Shown: positions 25,506-34,096 of the stretch, in pieces
Numbering within the stretch: position 1 is the stretch's first letter
Layout: each line of letters opens with the position of its first letter
Assembly (NCBI GenBank): GCA_016929335.1
Contig: JAFGIY010000008.1
Location: 1 to 53,099, forward strand
DNA from: Acidobacteriota bacterium
Lineage (GTDB): Bacteria; Acidobacteriota; UBA6911
DNA: 53,099 nucleotides
Reading direction: 5' to 3'
Program-made: the position numbers and the translations under genes
The notes under the pieces: model-generated
What the model saw: the letters and a program-made list of their open reading frames with translations, nothing else
Told to the model about the DNA's origin: nothing
Database searches by the model: none

Positions 25506-26710
25506 TGAAAGACACACCAAAAGGGATGCGGCTGCATATCGGCTTGTTTGGCCGGCGTAACGTCGGGAAATCCTCGCTTCTGAATGCGCTCACGCGCCAG
25601 CAGGTCTCCATCGTTTCAGATGTGCCGGGCACGACGACCGATCCTGTGGAGAAGCCGATGGAGCTTCTGCCTCTCGGCCCGGTGCTGTTCATTGATACCG
25701 CCGGAGTCGATGATGTCGGCGCGCTCGGAGAAATGCGGGCGGAACGGACACGGTTGATTTTCGAACGGACGGATCTCGGAATCCTTGTAGCGGAAGGAAA
25801 TGCCTGGGGTGAATTCGAGGAGGCCCTCCTTTCGGAGTTTTCAAAACGCCAGGTTCCCGTCATCGTGGTCTTTAACAAACTCGATCTCGGCGCACCGCGT
25901 GAAGAAGTTCTGCAGGATCTTAAATCGCGAAAGCTCCCCGTAGTTCACACGGCCGCCAATCAGGGCATCGGCATGCCGGAGTTGCGCGAGGCTCTGATTC
26001 GGTCGGCTCCCGAAGAATTTATGGATTCTCCGCCGGTCCTGGGAGACCTGATCTCTCCCGGCGATATGGTGGTCCTCGTTGTTCCCATTGATCTGGAAGC
26101 CCCGCGCGGGAGGCTCATTCTGCCGCAGGTTCAGTCGATCCGCGATGTTCTGGATCATGATTCCTGCTGCATGGTAGTGAAAGATCGCGAATTGCGGGAC
26201 GCCCTGGACAAGCTGAAGGATCCGCCGGCCCTGGTGGTGACGGACTCACAGGTGTTTTTGAAAGTCGCAGGAGATACGCCCGGCCAAATCCCTTTGACGT
26301 CTTTTTCCATTCTGTTTGCGCGCCTGAAAGGAGATCTGAAGGAGTTTGTGCGCGGCGTCAGAACAATCGATGGATTGAAGGCCGGAAGCCGCATTCTGGT
26401 CCTGGAATCCTGCACACACCATCCGATCGGCGATGACATCGGACGCGTCAAGATCCCGCGCTGGATCCGGCAATATACCGGCGTGGATCTGGAGTTTGTG
26501 CACCGGCAGGGGCACGATTTTCCCAAAGATCTCAGCTCCTATCAGCTGATCATCCAATGCGGCGCCTGCATGTTGAACAGGCGCGAAGTCATATCCAGAA
26601 TCCTGCGATGCCGGGAAGCCGGCGTTCCGATCACCAACTATGGTGTGGCGATTACTTATTCGCTCGGCGTTCTGGATCGCGCCCTGTCTCCCTTCCCGGG
26701 ATATAAATAA
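25505..26710 (+). CDS. hydF: [FeFe] hydrogenase maturation GTPase HydF
   Basis: The 401-residue scaffold protein on which the two-iron subcluster is completed before transfer to HydA. The GTPase domain has G1 GRRNVGKSS, G3 DTAGVDD and G4 NKLD. A dimerisation region follows. The C-terminal cluster domain has SCTHHPIGDD and, about 50 residues later, QCGACMLNRRE, the HydF [4Fe-4S] ligands. Its ATG overlaps the aspA stop (TAATG). It is the last gene of the locus; no clear intrinsic terminator follows. Confidence 0.95.
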   Translation: MKDTPKGMRLHIGLFGRRNVGKSSLLNALTRQQVSIVSDVPGTTTDPVEKPMELLPLGPVLFIDTAGVDDVGALGEMRAERTRLIFERTDLGILVAEGNAWGEFEEALLSEFSKRQVPVIVVFNKLDLGAPREEVLQDLKSRKLPVVHTAANQGIGMPELREALIRSAPEEFMDSPPVLGDLISPGDMVVLVVPIDLEAPRGRLILPQVQSIRDVLDHDSCCMVVKDRELRDALDKLKDPPALVVTDSQVFLKVAGDTPGQIPLTSFSILFARLKGDLKEFVRGVRTIDGLKAGSRILVLESCTHHPIGDDIGRVKIPRWIRQYTGVDLEFVHRQGHDFPKDLSSYQLIIQCGACMLNRREVISRILRCREAGVPITNYGVAITYSLGVLDRALSPFPGYK

Positions 26711-26813
26711 TCGGCCATGAAGGAACACGAATGATTTTATGGGTATCATTGGATCCGGGTCTGTCCGAAGAATGATTGTTTCATCGGGGTGGAATGACTA
26801 TGATTGAGACGAC

Positions 26814-26957
26814 ATGATTCATAAGCACATCGAAGCGGAACGCGAGGATCCACATCCATTTTTCAGCACCTGGAATCGTCTTTATGCTTCCGTAATCGTT
26901 TATACCTGTGTGCTTGTGTTGGCTCTATACCTGATGACAATTGCCCTCAATCGCTGA
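26814..26957 (+). CDS. 47-residue membrane protein paired with SSS symporter
   Basis: A short frame from ATG at 26814 to TGA at 26957 gives 47 residues: a charged soluble start (MIHKHIEAEREDP), then FFSTWNRLYASVIVY and one hydrophobic helix ending NR. It stops 6 bases before the start of the sodium:solute symporter gene. Small proteins with a W-x-x-LY motif and a single helix occur directly upstream of SSS symporter genes in several phyla, which fits an accessory subunit. The ribosome-binding site is weak (GAG 6 bases upstream). Spacing, composition and context support it; function is unknown. Confidence 0.65.
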   Translation: MIHKHIEAEREDPHPFFSTWNRLYASVIVYTCVLVLALYLMTIALNR

Positions 26958-26963
26958 CCGTCC

Positions 26964-28652
26964 ATGCATACTGCCGACTGGATTATTGTAGCCCTCTACT
27001 TTGCCTATGTCCTCGCAGAGGGTTTCCGCCACGGCAAAAAGAACAGGAATCTGGACGATTATTTCCGCGGCAAGCGCTCTCTGCGCTGGTGGGCTGTCGG
27101 GCTGTCCATTATGGCTACTCAGGCCAGCGCCATCACCTATATCGGAACAACCGGCCAGGCCTACGATGCAGGAATGTCGTTCATCCAGGTCTATCTGCCT
27201 CAGCCGCTTGTTATGGTTGTGCTGTGCGTGACTTTCGTTCCGTTCTTTTATAAGGCCAATATCTTTACTGCGTATGAATATCTTGAAAGACGCTTTGACG
27301 CCAAAACCCGCAGCCTGACCAGCTTTATCTTCCTCATATCGCGCGGCCTTGCCGTAAGCTTTGTCCTGTATGCCCCGTCGATCATTCTCTCCGTCATTTT
27401 CGGCTGGAACGAGATTCTGACCATTATGATCATGGGCATTTCCACGATCATCTATACCACTATCGGCGGAAACAAAGCCGTGATCCTGATCGATGCAAAG
27501 CAGATGATGCTGATGTTCGCCGGCATCTTCATTGCCGTCGCGCTTTTCATAGTCCAGTTTCCTGCGCAATTTTCGATTGCCGATGCCGTTCATCTCGCCG
27601 GCGTTGAAGGCAAATGGAACAGCATCGACCTCTCGCTGGATCTGAAAAGCTCCTATACACTCCTGTCCGGAATGCTGGGAGGATTCTTCCTGGCTCTCTC
27701 TTACTTTGGGTGCGACCAGAGCCAGGTGCAACGCTATCTGACGGGAAGATCCCTGACGGAAAGCCGCATGAGCCTCATCCTGAATGCTTTCCTCAAGGTT
27801 CCGATGCAGTTCCTCATTCTTGCAATCGGCGTGTTGATGTTCGTGTCGTATCATTTTATTAAGCCTCCTCTGAACTTCAGCCCGGCAAACCAGAGTGTGC
27901 TTTCGCAGAAGGCCGGAAGCGAATATGCGGAGCTCGAAGAGAAATACGACGCTGCGTTTCAGGAGAGAAGGGAAGCAGCGCTCTCTCTGGGCAGAGCACG
28001 GGAGACCGGCAATACCGAATCGCTTGTCAGAGCGGAGCAACGCTACCGCCGGGCGGAAGACTCCTTTCGTGAGGTGAAAAGGGAGAACCGCGAGCTTCTG
28101 AAGTCTGTTCTGGGATCGGAGCCTTCCAGCGACATTAATTACATTTTTCCGTCTTTTCTGATTCACTATGCTCCCACAGGGATTCTCGGGATTATGCTCG
28201 CCGTGATTTTTGCGGCGGCTATGTCCAGCTTTTCGTCCGAAATCAATTCGCTGGCAAGCGCAACCATCATTGATTTTTATAAGCGCTATTTCCGGCCAAC
28301 CGCGAACGATGCCCACTATCTCCTTGCCTCCCGCGGCGCGACTCTGTTCTGGGGAATGTTCGCGACGGCCGCCGCATGCTTTGCGGGCAGGATTGGGTCG
28401 TTGATCGAGGCGGTCAACAAAGTCGGTTCCTATTTCTATGGGCCTATCCTGGGCGTATTCCTGCTCGCCTTCATGGTGCGCCGCAGCAACGGAAACGGAG
28501 CTTTCTTCGGGCTCATCGCCGGAGAAATTGCGGTCTTTGCTGTCGCCTATTTCTCCTCCATTTCATGGCTTTACTACAACGTTGTCGGTGCGACGGTTGT
28601 GCTGATTGCGGGAGCCTTGATCAGCATGATGCGGACTGCGCGCGCGTCATAG
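26964..28652 (+). CDS. Sodium:solute symporter (SSS family) with charged insertion
   Basis: The 562-residue inner-membrane protein has about 13 helices. SSS hallmarks are DDYFRGKRSLRWWAVGLSIMAT, GTTGQAYDAG and the later AAAMSSFSSEINSLAS. It couples uptake of a sugar or organic solute to Na+. Between about residues 310 and 390 is a highly charged, helical, probably coiled-coil segment (EYAELEEKYDAAFQERREA) that lies outside the membrane. The 47-residue membrane protein gene precedes it. A second SSS gene at 41074 belongs to the pentose operon and lacks this insertion, so the two transport different solutes. The substrate is unknown. Confidence 0.88.
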   Translation: MHTADWIIVALYFAYVLAEGFRHGKKNRNLDDYFRGKRSLRWWAVGLSIMATQASAITYIGTTGQAYDAGMSFIQVYLPQPLVMVVLCVTFVPFFYKANIFTAYEYLERRFDAKTRSLTSFIFLISRGLAVSFVLYAPSIILSVIFGWNEILTIMIMGISTIIYTTIGGNKAVILIDAKQMMLMFAGIFIAVALFIVQFPAQFSIADAVHLAGVEGKWNSIDLSLDLKSSYTLLSGMLGGFFLALSYFGCDQSQVQRYLTGRSLTESRMSLILNAFLKVPMQFLILAIGVLMFVSYHFIKPPLNFSPANQSVLSQKAGSEYAELEEKYDAAFQERREAALSLGRARETGNTESLVRAEQRYRRAEDSFREVKRENRELLKSVLGSEPSSDINYIFPSFLIHYAPTGILGIMLAVIFAAAMSSFSSEINSLASATIIDFYKRYFRPTANDAHYLLASRGATLFWGMFATAAACFAGRIGSLIEAVNKVGSYFYGPILGVFLLAFMVRRSNGNGAFFGLIAGEIAVFAVAYFSSISWLYYNVVGATVVLIAGALISMMRTARAS

Positions 28653-28746
28653 GACGGAATTATCTTCCGAGTAAGCAAAGGCTGTTTGCCGCGAATTATT
28701 CCGAATTTCTCTGCCGGTTTTTCCCCTGCAGGGCCGCAGAGAAGGT

Positions 28747-28902
28747 TTGAGCCTGAAAGATATCGTCTCTCCGTATCTGCGTCCGATGATCGAAGCCGTC
28801 TGGTCCGTTCACGACACCAAACCATTCTGGATTGAGTGGGGACGCACTCTCCGCCAAGGCATCCTTTCACCGTCAAAAATGCTGCGGGATATCCGCCGCT
28901 GA
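28747..28902 (+). CDS. Possible short reading frame or gene remnant
   Basis: In the 345-base gap after the symporter, a frame from TTG (28747) to TGA (28902) gives 51 residues. AGAAGG lies directly next to the TTG, which is too close. The product (SLKDIVSPYLRPMIEAVW, later IEWGRTLRQGILSPSK) reads like protein, but I do not recognise it. It could be a decayed gene end. Nothing else is seen in this gap before the promoter at 28961. Confidence 0.25.
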   Translation: MSLKDIVSPYLRPMIEAVWSVHDTKPFWIEWGRTLRQGILSPSKMLRDIRR

Positions 28903-28960
28903 CTTTGGATAAACCCACCCCATTTGGAGTCTCGGAGCTGTCAAAAGCAAAAAATTCTTC

Positions 28961-28997
28961 TTGACATGTTCATGTAGTAGTACTAATAAATAGTACT
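28961..28997 (+). promoter_or_regulatory. Promoter with BlaI-type palindromic operator
   Basis: A perfect -35 TTGACA (28961-28966) is followed after 17 bases by TAATAA as a weak -10. The palindromic octamer TAGTACTA occurs twice, separated by 5 bases (28978-28985 and 28991-28998), overlapping the -10 and the start codon. This resembles the short dyads bound by BlaI/MecI repressors. It implies autorepression of the downstream pair. Confidence 0.5.
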
Positions 28998-29372
28998 ATG
29001 AGACCGATAGAAAACAAACTGACAGCGCAACAGCTCGAAATCATGAAAGTTGTATGGCAATTGGGCGAGGCTACGGTGCGCGACGTCTATGAAGCTCTGC
29101 GCATGCAAAGAGCCATTGCCTACACAACGGTCATGACGACTATGAAAAACATGGAAGCGAGAGGTCACCTGAAAAAGCGGACCGAAGGGCGTGCATTCAA
29201 GTATCAAGCCGTCGAGCCGCAGAGTCGGGCTCTTCGCAAGATCGTTGGGGATTTCATTGACCGGGTATTCAATGGTTCCGCCGAGCCTTTACTGGCACAC
29301 CTGGTAGAGCAGCGGCAGATATCGCAGAAGGATCTGGACAAAGTCGTCCGGATGATCCGGGAAAAAAAGTAA
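28998..29372 (+). CDS. BlaI/MecI-family transcriptional repressor
   Basis: The 124-residue winged-helix protein has the family pattern LTAQQLEIMKVVWQLGEATVRDVYEAL, with AYTTVMTTMKNMEARGHL as recognition-helix region. Residue positions are about 5-70 for DNA binding, then a short dimerisation tail. BlaI repressors are inactivated by a membrane M56 peptidase, and such a peptidase gene follows 72 bases downstream. No ribosome-binding site precedes the ATG, and the predicted transcription start lies almost on it, so the mRNA may be leaderless. A role in envelope stress rather than beta-lactam resistance is more likely, because the partner has no penicillin-binding domain. Confidence 0.9.
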   Translation: MRPIENKLTAQQLEIMKVVWQLGEATVRDVYEALRMQRAIAYTTVMTTMKNMEARGHLKKRTEGRAFKYQAVEPQSRALRKIVGDFIDRVFNGSAEPLLAHLVEQRQISQKDLDKVVRMIREKK

Positions 29373-29400
29373 GGCAGTTGGCAGTGGGCAGCCGGCAGTC
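29373..29400. repeat. Tandem heptamer array (GGCAGNN x4)
   Basis: Exactly four units follow the BlaI stop codon without a gap: GGCAGTT, GGCAGTG, GGCAGCC, GGCAGTC. It is one of several short oligomer arrays placed at gene junctions in this window. Confidence 0.8.
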
Positions 29401-29444
29401 GCTTCGGAGGTATCGGTGATGCCGGCTTTTCAAGGGATAAGGCA

Positions 29445-31697
29445 ATGACGCTTCCTTTGTGGCTCAGCAATCTTGTCGCTTACAGTCTGCAGATCGCCAT
29501 CCTGACCGCAGCGGGAACTCTGCTGGCATATTTGTTCCGGCTGCGCATGCCGCGAGTAATCCTCATCTACTGGCAGGTCCTGTTGCTTGCCTGTCTGTTG
29601 CTGCCGCTTCTGCAGCGGTGGGAGCATCCGGTCTTCAGCACGGCGGTATCGGCGCAAATGAGCACGGATATGGAGCCTGCAATTTCCGATATTGCTGTTC
29701 CGATTAGATTGGAACCTCCGGTGCGCATTCCGTGGGAGATATTGGGCCTGATTCTTGCGGCCGGAGTTTTTGCGCGGCTGGCATGGCTGATGATCGGATT
29801 CTTCCGTCTGCAGCATTTCCGTCATAAAGCGCACATGTTTCTTGAAGAACAGGATGTCGTGCGGGACGTGCGATGGCGCACCGGAGTGCGTGTATCCCTT
29901 TTCCTTTCCGGCAAGATCGATACTCCCGTCACTTTCGGGATTCGGCCGCCGGTCATTATCCTTCCTTTTTCATTCAAGGATCTCAGTGAGCCATGCCGGC
30001 GGGCGGTACTATGTCATGAGTTTCTGCATGTACGCCGCTATGACTGGATTCTGATTGTGATGGAAGAAGTCGTGCGATCCCTGTTCTGGTTCCATCCGGC
30101 GATCTGGTGGCTCCTGAGCCGCATCCACCTCAGCCGTGAGCAGGCGGTGGACTATGAAGTGGTACAGCTGACCGGCAGTAAACAGCCTTACCTGGATTCA
30201 CTGCTGGAATTTGCGCGAGCACAGGGGAGCGCCAGAGCGGTTCCGGCGCCGCTGTTTTTAAAAGAACGTCACCTCGTGCAGCGCGTGGCGTTGCTTATTA
30301 AGGAGGCTTCCATGAGTCGATCAAGGATGGTTTTCAGCATGATTGGCATTTCCATTTTATTGATGGGGACCGTATATTTTTCCTCCGGTTGGTTTCCTTT
30401 AACGGGAGCACCCGTTTTTGCTCAGGAGCAAGACGGCAATACGGAAGTCAGAATGCCGCAGCGGGAGCCGATCCGCGTCGGCGGCAACGTCGCAGAGTCC
30501 AGGCTCATACGCCGGATTGAGCCTGTCTATCCGGCGTTAGCGCTGCGGACTCGTGTCCAGGGAGCTGTGATACTCACGGTCTGGATCAATGAAGAGGGAC
30601 TGGTATATGAAACGGAGGTACGGAGCGGGCATCCTCTTCTTCAACAGGCAGCCGTCGATGCAGTCAGGAAGTGGCATTACAGCCCGACACTCTTAAACGG
30701 CGAGCCGGTTCCGGTAATCGCCACGGTCACCGTCGTGTTTAGGCTGGACGGCGGCGGCGCGGTAGTGCAACAGGGTGGCGCCCAGGTTACAGTGGTTGCG
30801 GAAGCCGGAGGAGAGGGCGCTTCTGCAGCAGTGCGGTCTCCTGGGATTATGGCAGGACAGTCTGCACATCCTGATGTCAAAGCTCCGCGGAGGACTGCAT
30901 TCCGCGTTAACGGCGATGTTCAGGAATCGAAATTGATAAATCGTGTGACTCCAATCTATCCTGAGGAGGCAAAGCGCGAGAGCCTGGAGGGTACGGTGCG
31001 GCTCGAAGTGACCATTAACGAAGAAGGATTTGTATCGGGCATAATCGCTGCACCCGGAACCTATGAGATTCTGGAGGACGCAGCCATTGCCGCGGTGAAA
31101 CAATGGCGATACAGCCCAACCCTTCTGAATGGGGAGCCGGTTCCCGTTGCAGCAGGCGTGACGGTCGTGTTTAAGTTGCGGGATTTCAACGATATTGTGG
31201 TATCGATGGACGAGTCCGGCGTTCTGAGCGGCGATTTGTCTGCGCTTGAACAGGGGGCGGGAACGGTTGATATCCGCATCGCGCAGAGCACACCCTTTCG
31301 CGCTGTTGAGAGTGCCGTGCGTCAATTGACACAAAAGGGCGTGCAAAAAATCAAATTATCACAGCCCTTCGTTTTCTATCAGGGGCAGGTGTTCTATACG
31401 GGGAAGATCGACAACGTGCCACAGATATCGAGCCCGGATAGCGAAGCCAACCGAGAAATGGCCCGCATGTTTAGAATCGCAAAAGAATCCGGGCAGTTGG
31501 AGAAAGGAAAGCCCTATCGCCTTGGCTATCGCATTTATCAAAACGAAGCCGGGGATGTTGTGGGGCTGCAGCATCTGGCGGGCCCCAGAATTCCCGCGAT
31601 CGAGGAGGAGTTGATGCGCAACCGCCGGCCCCCGGCCATTCTCGGGCCCGATGCCGTTCCCTACATGGCTCCATTTTACATCTATTGCATCGGATAA
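29445..31697 (+). CDS. M56 (BlaR1-like) membrane peptidase with two TonB C-terminal domains
   Basis: The 750-residue protein begins with membrane helices and a zinc peptidase M56 domain: HEFLH (H191, E192, H195) with the downstream acid in REQAVDYEVV. A further helix (about 300-320) leads to an extracytoplasmic part. That part holds two TonB C-terminal-like domains (about 350-435 and 500-585). Each ends in the near-identical YSPTLLNGEPVPV, pointing to an internal duplication. A further roughly 150-residue region follows, unrecognised. In BlaR1 systems the peptidase cleaves the repressor after an outside signal is bound. Here the beta-lactam sensor is replaced by TonB-like domains, so the signal is probably envelope-related. 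It is paired with the BlaI gene just upstream. Confidence 0.85.
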   Translation: MTLPLWLSNLVAYSLQIAILTAAGTLLAYLFRLRMPRVILIYWQVLLLACLLLPLLQRWEHPVFSTAVSAQMSTDMEPAISDIAVPIRLEPPVRIPWEILGLILAAGVFARLAWLMIGFFRLQHFRHKAHMFLEEQDVVRDVRWRTGVRVSLFLSGKIDTPVTFGIRPPVIILPFSFKDLSEPCRRAVLCHEFLHVRRYDWILIVMEEVVRSLFWFHPAIWWLLSRIHLSREQAVDYEVVQLTGSKQPYLDSLLEFARAQGSARAVPAPLFLKERHLVQRVALLIKEASMSRSRMVFSMIGISILLMGTVYFSSGWFPLTGAPVFAQEQDGNTEVRMPQREPIRVGGNVAESRLIRRIEPVYPALALRTRVQGAVILTVWINEEGLVYETEVRSGHPLLQQAAVDAVRKWHYSPTLLNGEPVPVIATVTVVFRLDGGGAVVQQGGAQVTVVAEAGGEGASAAVRSPGIMAGQSAHPDVKAPRRTAFRVNGDVQESKLINRVTPIYPEEAKRESLEGTVRLEVTINEEGFVSGIIAAPGTYEILEDAAIAAVKQWRYSPTLLNGEPVPVAAGVTVVFKLRDFNDIVVSMDESGVLSGDLSALEQGAGTVDIRIAQSTPFRAVESAVRQLTQKGVQKIKLSQPFVFYQGQVFYTGKIDNVPQISSPDSEANREMARMFRIAKESGQLEKGKPYRLGYRIYQNEAGDVVGLQHLAGPRIPAIEEELMRNRRPPAILGPDAVPYMAPFYIYCIG

Positions 31698-31763
31698 GAC
31701 CCGTTTCGCCCGCGGAAAAATCAATATATTATTCGTGCCGATTTGCGGCTTCCTTATCCTTTG

Positions 31764-32663
31764 TCAATCGATCGTGCCGGCTTCTTCCCTGGCTTTTTTC
31801 AAAGCATCGCGCCGCGTCTTTTCGAATGCCAGGCGGTCGGCCGGAGCCTCGCCTTCCGGGATCGCATTCAGAACTTCGTCGAAGATTTCCTTCAGTTCCT
31901 CTTTGAATTCCGGATGGCTGAAGATGTAGAAATCGTTCCGGCGAATGCCGGCCAGAACCTTTTCTCCCACCTCTTCCGGTGAAATGCCGGCTTCATGTAT
32001 CTTGGGCAGGATATCCATGAACTCCTGGCTCCTGGCGGTGTTCTGAGGCGATGCAAGCTTCTGCGGCCGCACTTTCTCGCTTTCGTAAATCCTGCTGTTG
32101 ATCAAGCCGGGGCAAAAGACGGAAACGGCAATATTGTATTTATACAGGCTGAGCCTGAGGACGGCGCTGAGGCCAAGCACTCCGAACTTGGATGCCGTGT
32201 AGATGCCGGCCGACGCGCTGGGCAGAAAAGCTCCCATGGATGCGGTATTGACTATATGCCCGCCTTCTCCGTGCTTGCGGATGCGGGGCAGGATGGTCTG
32301 CACCCCGTTCACGACGCCTCCGAAATTCACTCCCATAACCCAGTCGTAGTCGTTGTACGTGCAATCCTCGATCGGAACAAAAAGGTTGATGCCCGCGTTG
32401 TTGCACAAAACGTGGATTCTTCCGAAGACGCGCTCGGCTTCATCGGCGGCACGTACGAATGCCTCCCTATCGGTGACATCCAGGCGGATCGCATGCACAT
32501 TCGGGTTTTTCCCGAAATAAGCCATAGCCCGGTCCAGACTGTCCTGCCGGATATCGGCAAGAACCACCTTCATGCCGTTTTTCGAGAAAATCTGCGCCAT
32601 GCCGAAACCTGCGCCGTTGGCTGCGCCGGTAATAAAAGCAACTTTTCCCTCTACTTGTTTCAT
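31764..32663 (-). CDS. Short-chain dehydrogenase/reductase (SDR)
   Basis: The 299-residue classical SDR has the cofactor motif TGAANGAGFG, LDVTDRE (the acidic D after strand 2, ADIRQ, favours NAD), structural NNAGIN, the catalytic Ser in NTASMG and YTASK. The C-terminal extension beyond a minimal SDR is rich in charged residues (KEELKEIFDEVLNAI). It oxidises or reduces an alcohol/ketone; the substrate is unknown. GGGAGAAG lies upstream of the ATG. The 23-base gap from the antiporter gene on the same strand suggests co-transcription, but the pairing offers no functional clue. Confidence 0.88.
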   Translation of the reverse strand: MKQVEGKVAFITGAANGAGFGMAQIFSKNGMKVVLADIRQDSLDRAMAYFGKNPNVHAIRLDVTDREAFVRAADEAERVFGRIHVLCNNAGINLFVPIEDCTYNDYDWVMGVNFGGVVNGVQTILPRIRKHGEGGHIVNTASMGAFLPSASAGIYTASKFGVLGLSAVLRLSLYKYNIAVSVFCPGLINSRIYESEKVRPQKLASPQNTARSQEFMDILPKIHEAGISPEEVGEKVLAGIRRNDFYIFSHPEFKEELKEIFDEVLNAIPEGEAPADRLAFEKTRRDALKKAREEAGTID

Positions 32664-32686
32664 TGTCTTCTCCCAGAACTATCGCT

Positions 32687-34096
32687 TCATTGAGCCTTAG
32701 AGATGTTACTAGAAGCCTCAGAAACTCCGATCTTTTTCCTGTCGCAGCGGGCGATTGTAACCTTCAGGATAGGGGGAGTAACAAGGGTTGTTACAATCAC
32801 CATGATGACGACGGCGGAAAATGTGGAAGGATCTATTACATTCATAGATCTGCCGATACTGGCGAAAATCAGGCCTACTTCACCCCTGGGAATCATTCCT
32901 ACTCCGATGCTGAGGCGATCCAGTCCTTTTTCAATCGCGCCGTAGGCGCAGACCTGCTTGCCGATGATGGCTGCGATCGTGATGCCGGCCGCGAGCCCCA
33001 GAATGGATAGATTCGCAAAGCTTTCCAGATGCACCTGAATTCCCATGAGCACGAAAAAGATCGGGACCAGAAAAGTGGAAACGGGCCTGATAAGTTCGAA
33101 GATGTCAATATCCTCGCGAAATCCCTGAAAGTGAACTTTTTCCAGAAGCAATCCCGCGGCAAAGGCTCCGACGATTGCGGCCAGGCCGGCCAATCCCGCC
33201 AGATAGGAAAGCAGGAATGCCAGGAGGAGGGAGGAAATGAGCATCATGCCTCCCGTGCGCAGTTTCGCAAGCTGATTCATAATTTTCGGTATCATGAATC
33301 TGCCGATAGTCAAAGCGCCGCCGAGAAAGAGCACGGAAATGCCGAGTATTCTGAAAATGGAACTGGCTTGAAACGCCAGCCCTGCTTTTGCTGCAGTGAC
33401 GATGCCGGAAACCACCGCGAGAACGATCAGGCCCAGAACATCGTCGATTACGGCGGCTCCGAGAATAATCTGCGCTTCCTTGGTCTGCAGCCGTTTCATG
33501 TCCTTAAAAACACGCGCCGTTATGCCGACGCTGGTCGCGCAAAGGACGCACCCGATGAAAAGATGTATGTAGTGCAGGCTGAATCCGGCGGGGATTCTTC
33601 CGGCAAGTTGCGGCGGAATTTCCCGTATAAGAAGCCAGCTGATTCCATAGCCCAGAACTGCAGGCGCCACCACTCCCAGAATCGCCACAATAAAAGAAGA
33701 TGTTCCTACTTTCAACATGCCATCCAGGGTTGATTCGAGCCCGACCTCAAAAAGAAGAATAATCACGCCCAGCCGTGCCAGCCCATCAACAATGACGGCC
33801 CAATGCACTTCAATGGTCAGTTCACGCAAAGGCTCGAAAAAGCTCCAGGCGGGATTAATCAGAACGAGATTGCCGATAATGATTCCTCCCACCAATTCTC
33901 CAAGCACTGCGGGCATGCCAAGCCGTTCGAATAGCTCTCCCCCGCCTTTGGCTACCAGGAGAATTACCAGCAATGCGAGGAGCAACGGGGCGACCGGATC
34001 TTCATGCACGGTTTCAGAAGAAGCGTGCACAACAGGCGACCAGAAGGATAGAAGACCGGTGCATATTAAGAGGATGTATAGCAGTTTCTTATTCAT
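32687..34096 (-). CDS. Cation:proton antiporter (Kef/CPA2 type)
   Basis: The 469-residue inner-membrane protein starts with a signal-like helix and AHASS-type junction (VVHASSETVHEDP). About 12 further helices follow, with the Na_H_Exchanger fold: ELFERLGMPAVLGELVGGIIIGN, GVILLLFEVGLEST-type helix 3, AAVIDDVLGLIVLA with the paired DD that binds the ion, and PRGEVGLIF near the end. No NAD-binding TrkA-N domain is present. It exchanges K+ or Na+ for H+. The ATG at 34096 is preferred to one 45 bases upstream because it begins the signal helix and AAGGA lies about 10 bases before it. Confidence 0.88.
   Translation of the reverse strand: MNKKLLYILLICTGLLSFWSPVVHASSETVHEDPVAPLLLALLVILLVAKGGGELFERLGMPAVLGELVGGIIIGNLVLINPAWSFFEPLRELTIEVHWAVIVDGLARLGVIILLFEVGLESTLDGMLKVGTSSFIVAILGVVAPAVLGYGISWLLIREIPPQLAGRIPAGFSLHYIHLFIGCVLCATSVGITARVFKDMKRLQTKEAQIILGAAVIDDVLGLIVLAVVSGIVTAAKAGLAFQASSIFRILGISVLFLGGALTIGRFMIPKIMNQLAKLRTGGMMLISSLLLAFLLSYLAGLAGLAAIVGAFAAGLLLEKVHFQGFREDIDIFELIRPVSTFLVPIFFVLMGIQVHLESFANLSILGLAAGITIAAIIGKQVCAYGAIEKGLDRLSIGVGMIPRGEVGLIFASIGRSMNVIDPSTFSAVVIMVIVTTLVTPPILKVTIARCDRKKIGVSEASSNISKAQ

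Noticed and set aside
24072..25520. 482-residue open frame antisense to aspA
   Set aside because: It mirrors aspA codon structure, has no family motifs and no ribosome-binding site; high GC in third positions keeps the opposite strand open.
26925..28316. 463-residue open frame antisense to the first SSS symporter
   Set aside because: Composition is rich in charged residues from reversed membrane codons; no motif supports it.
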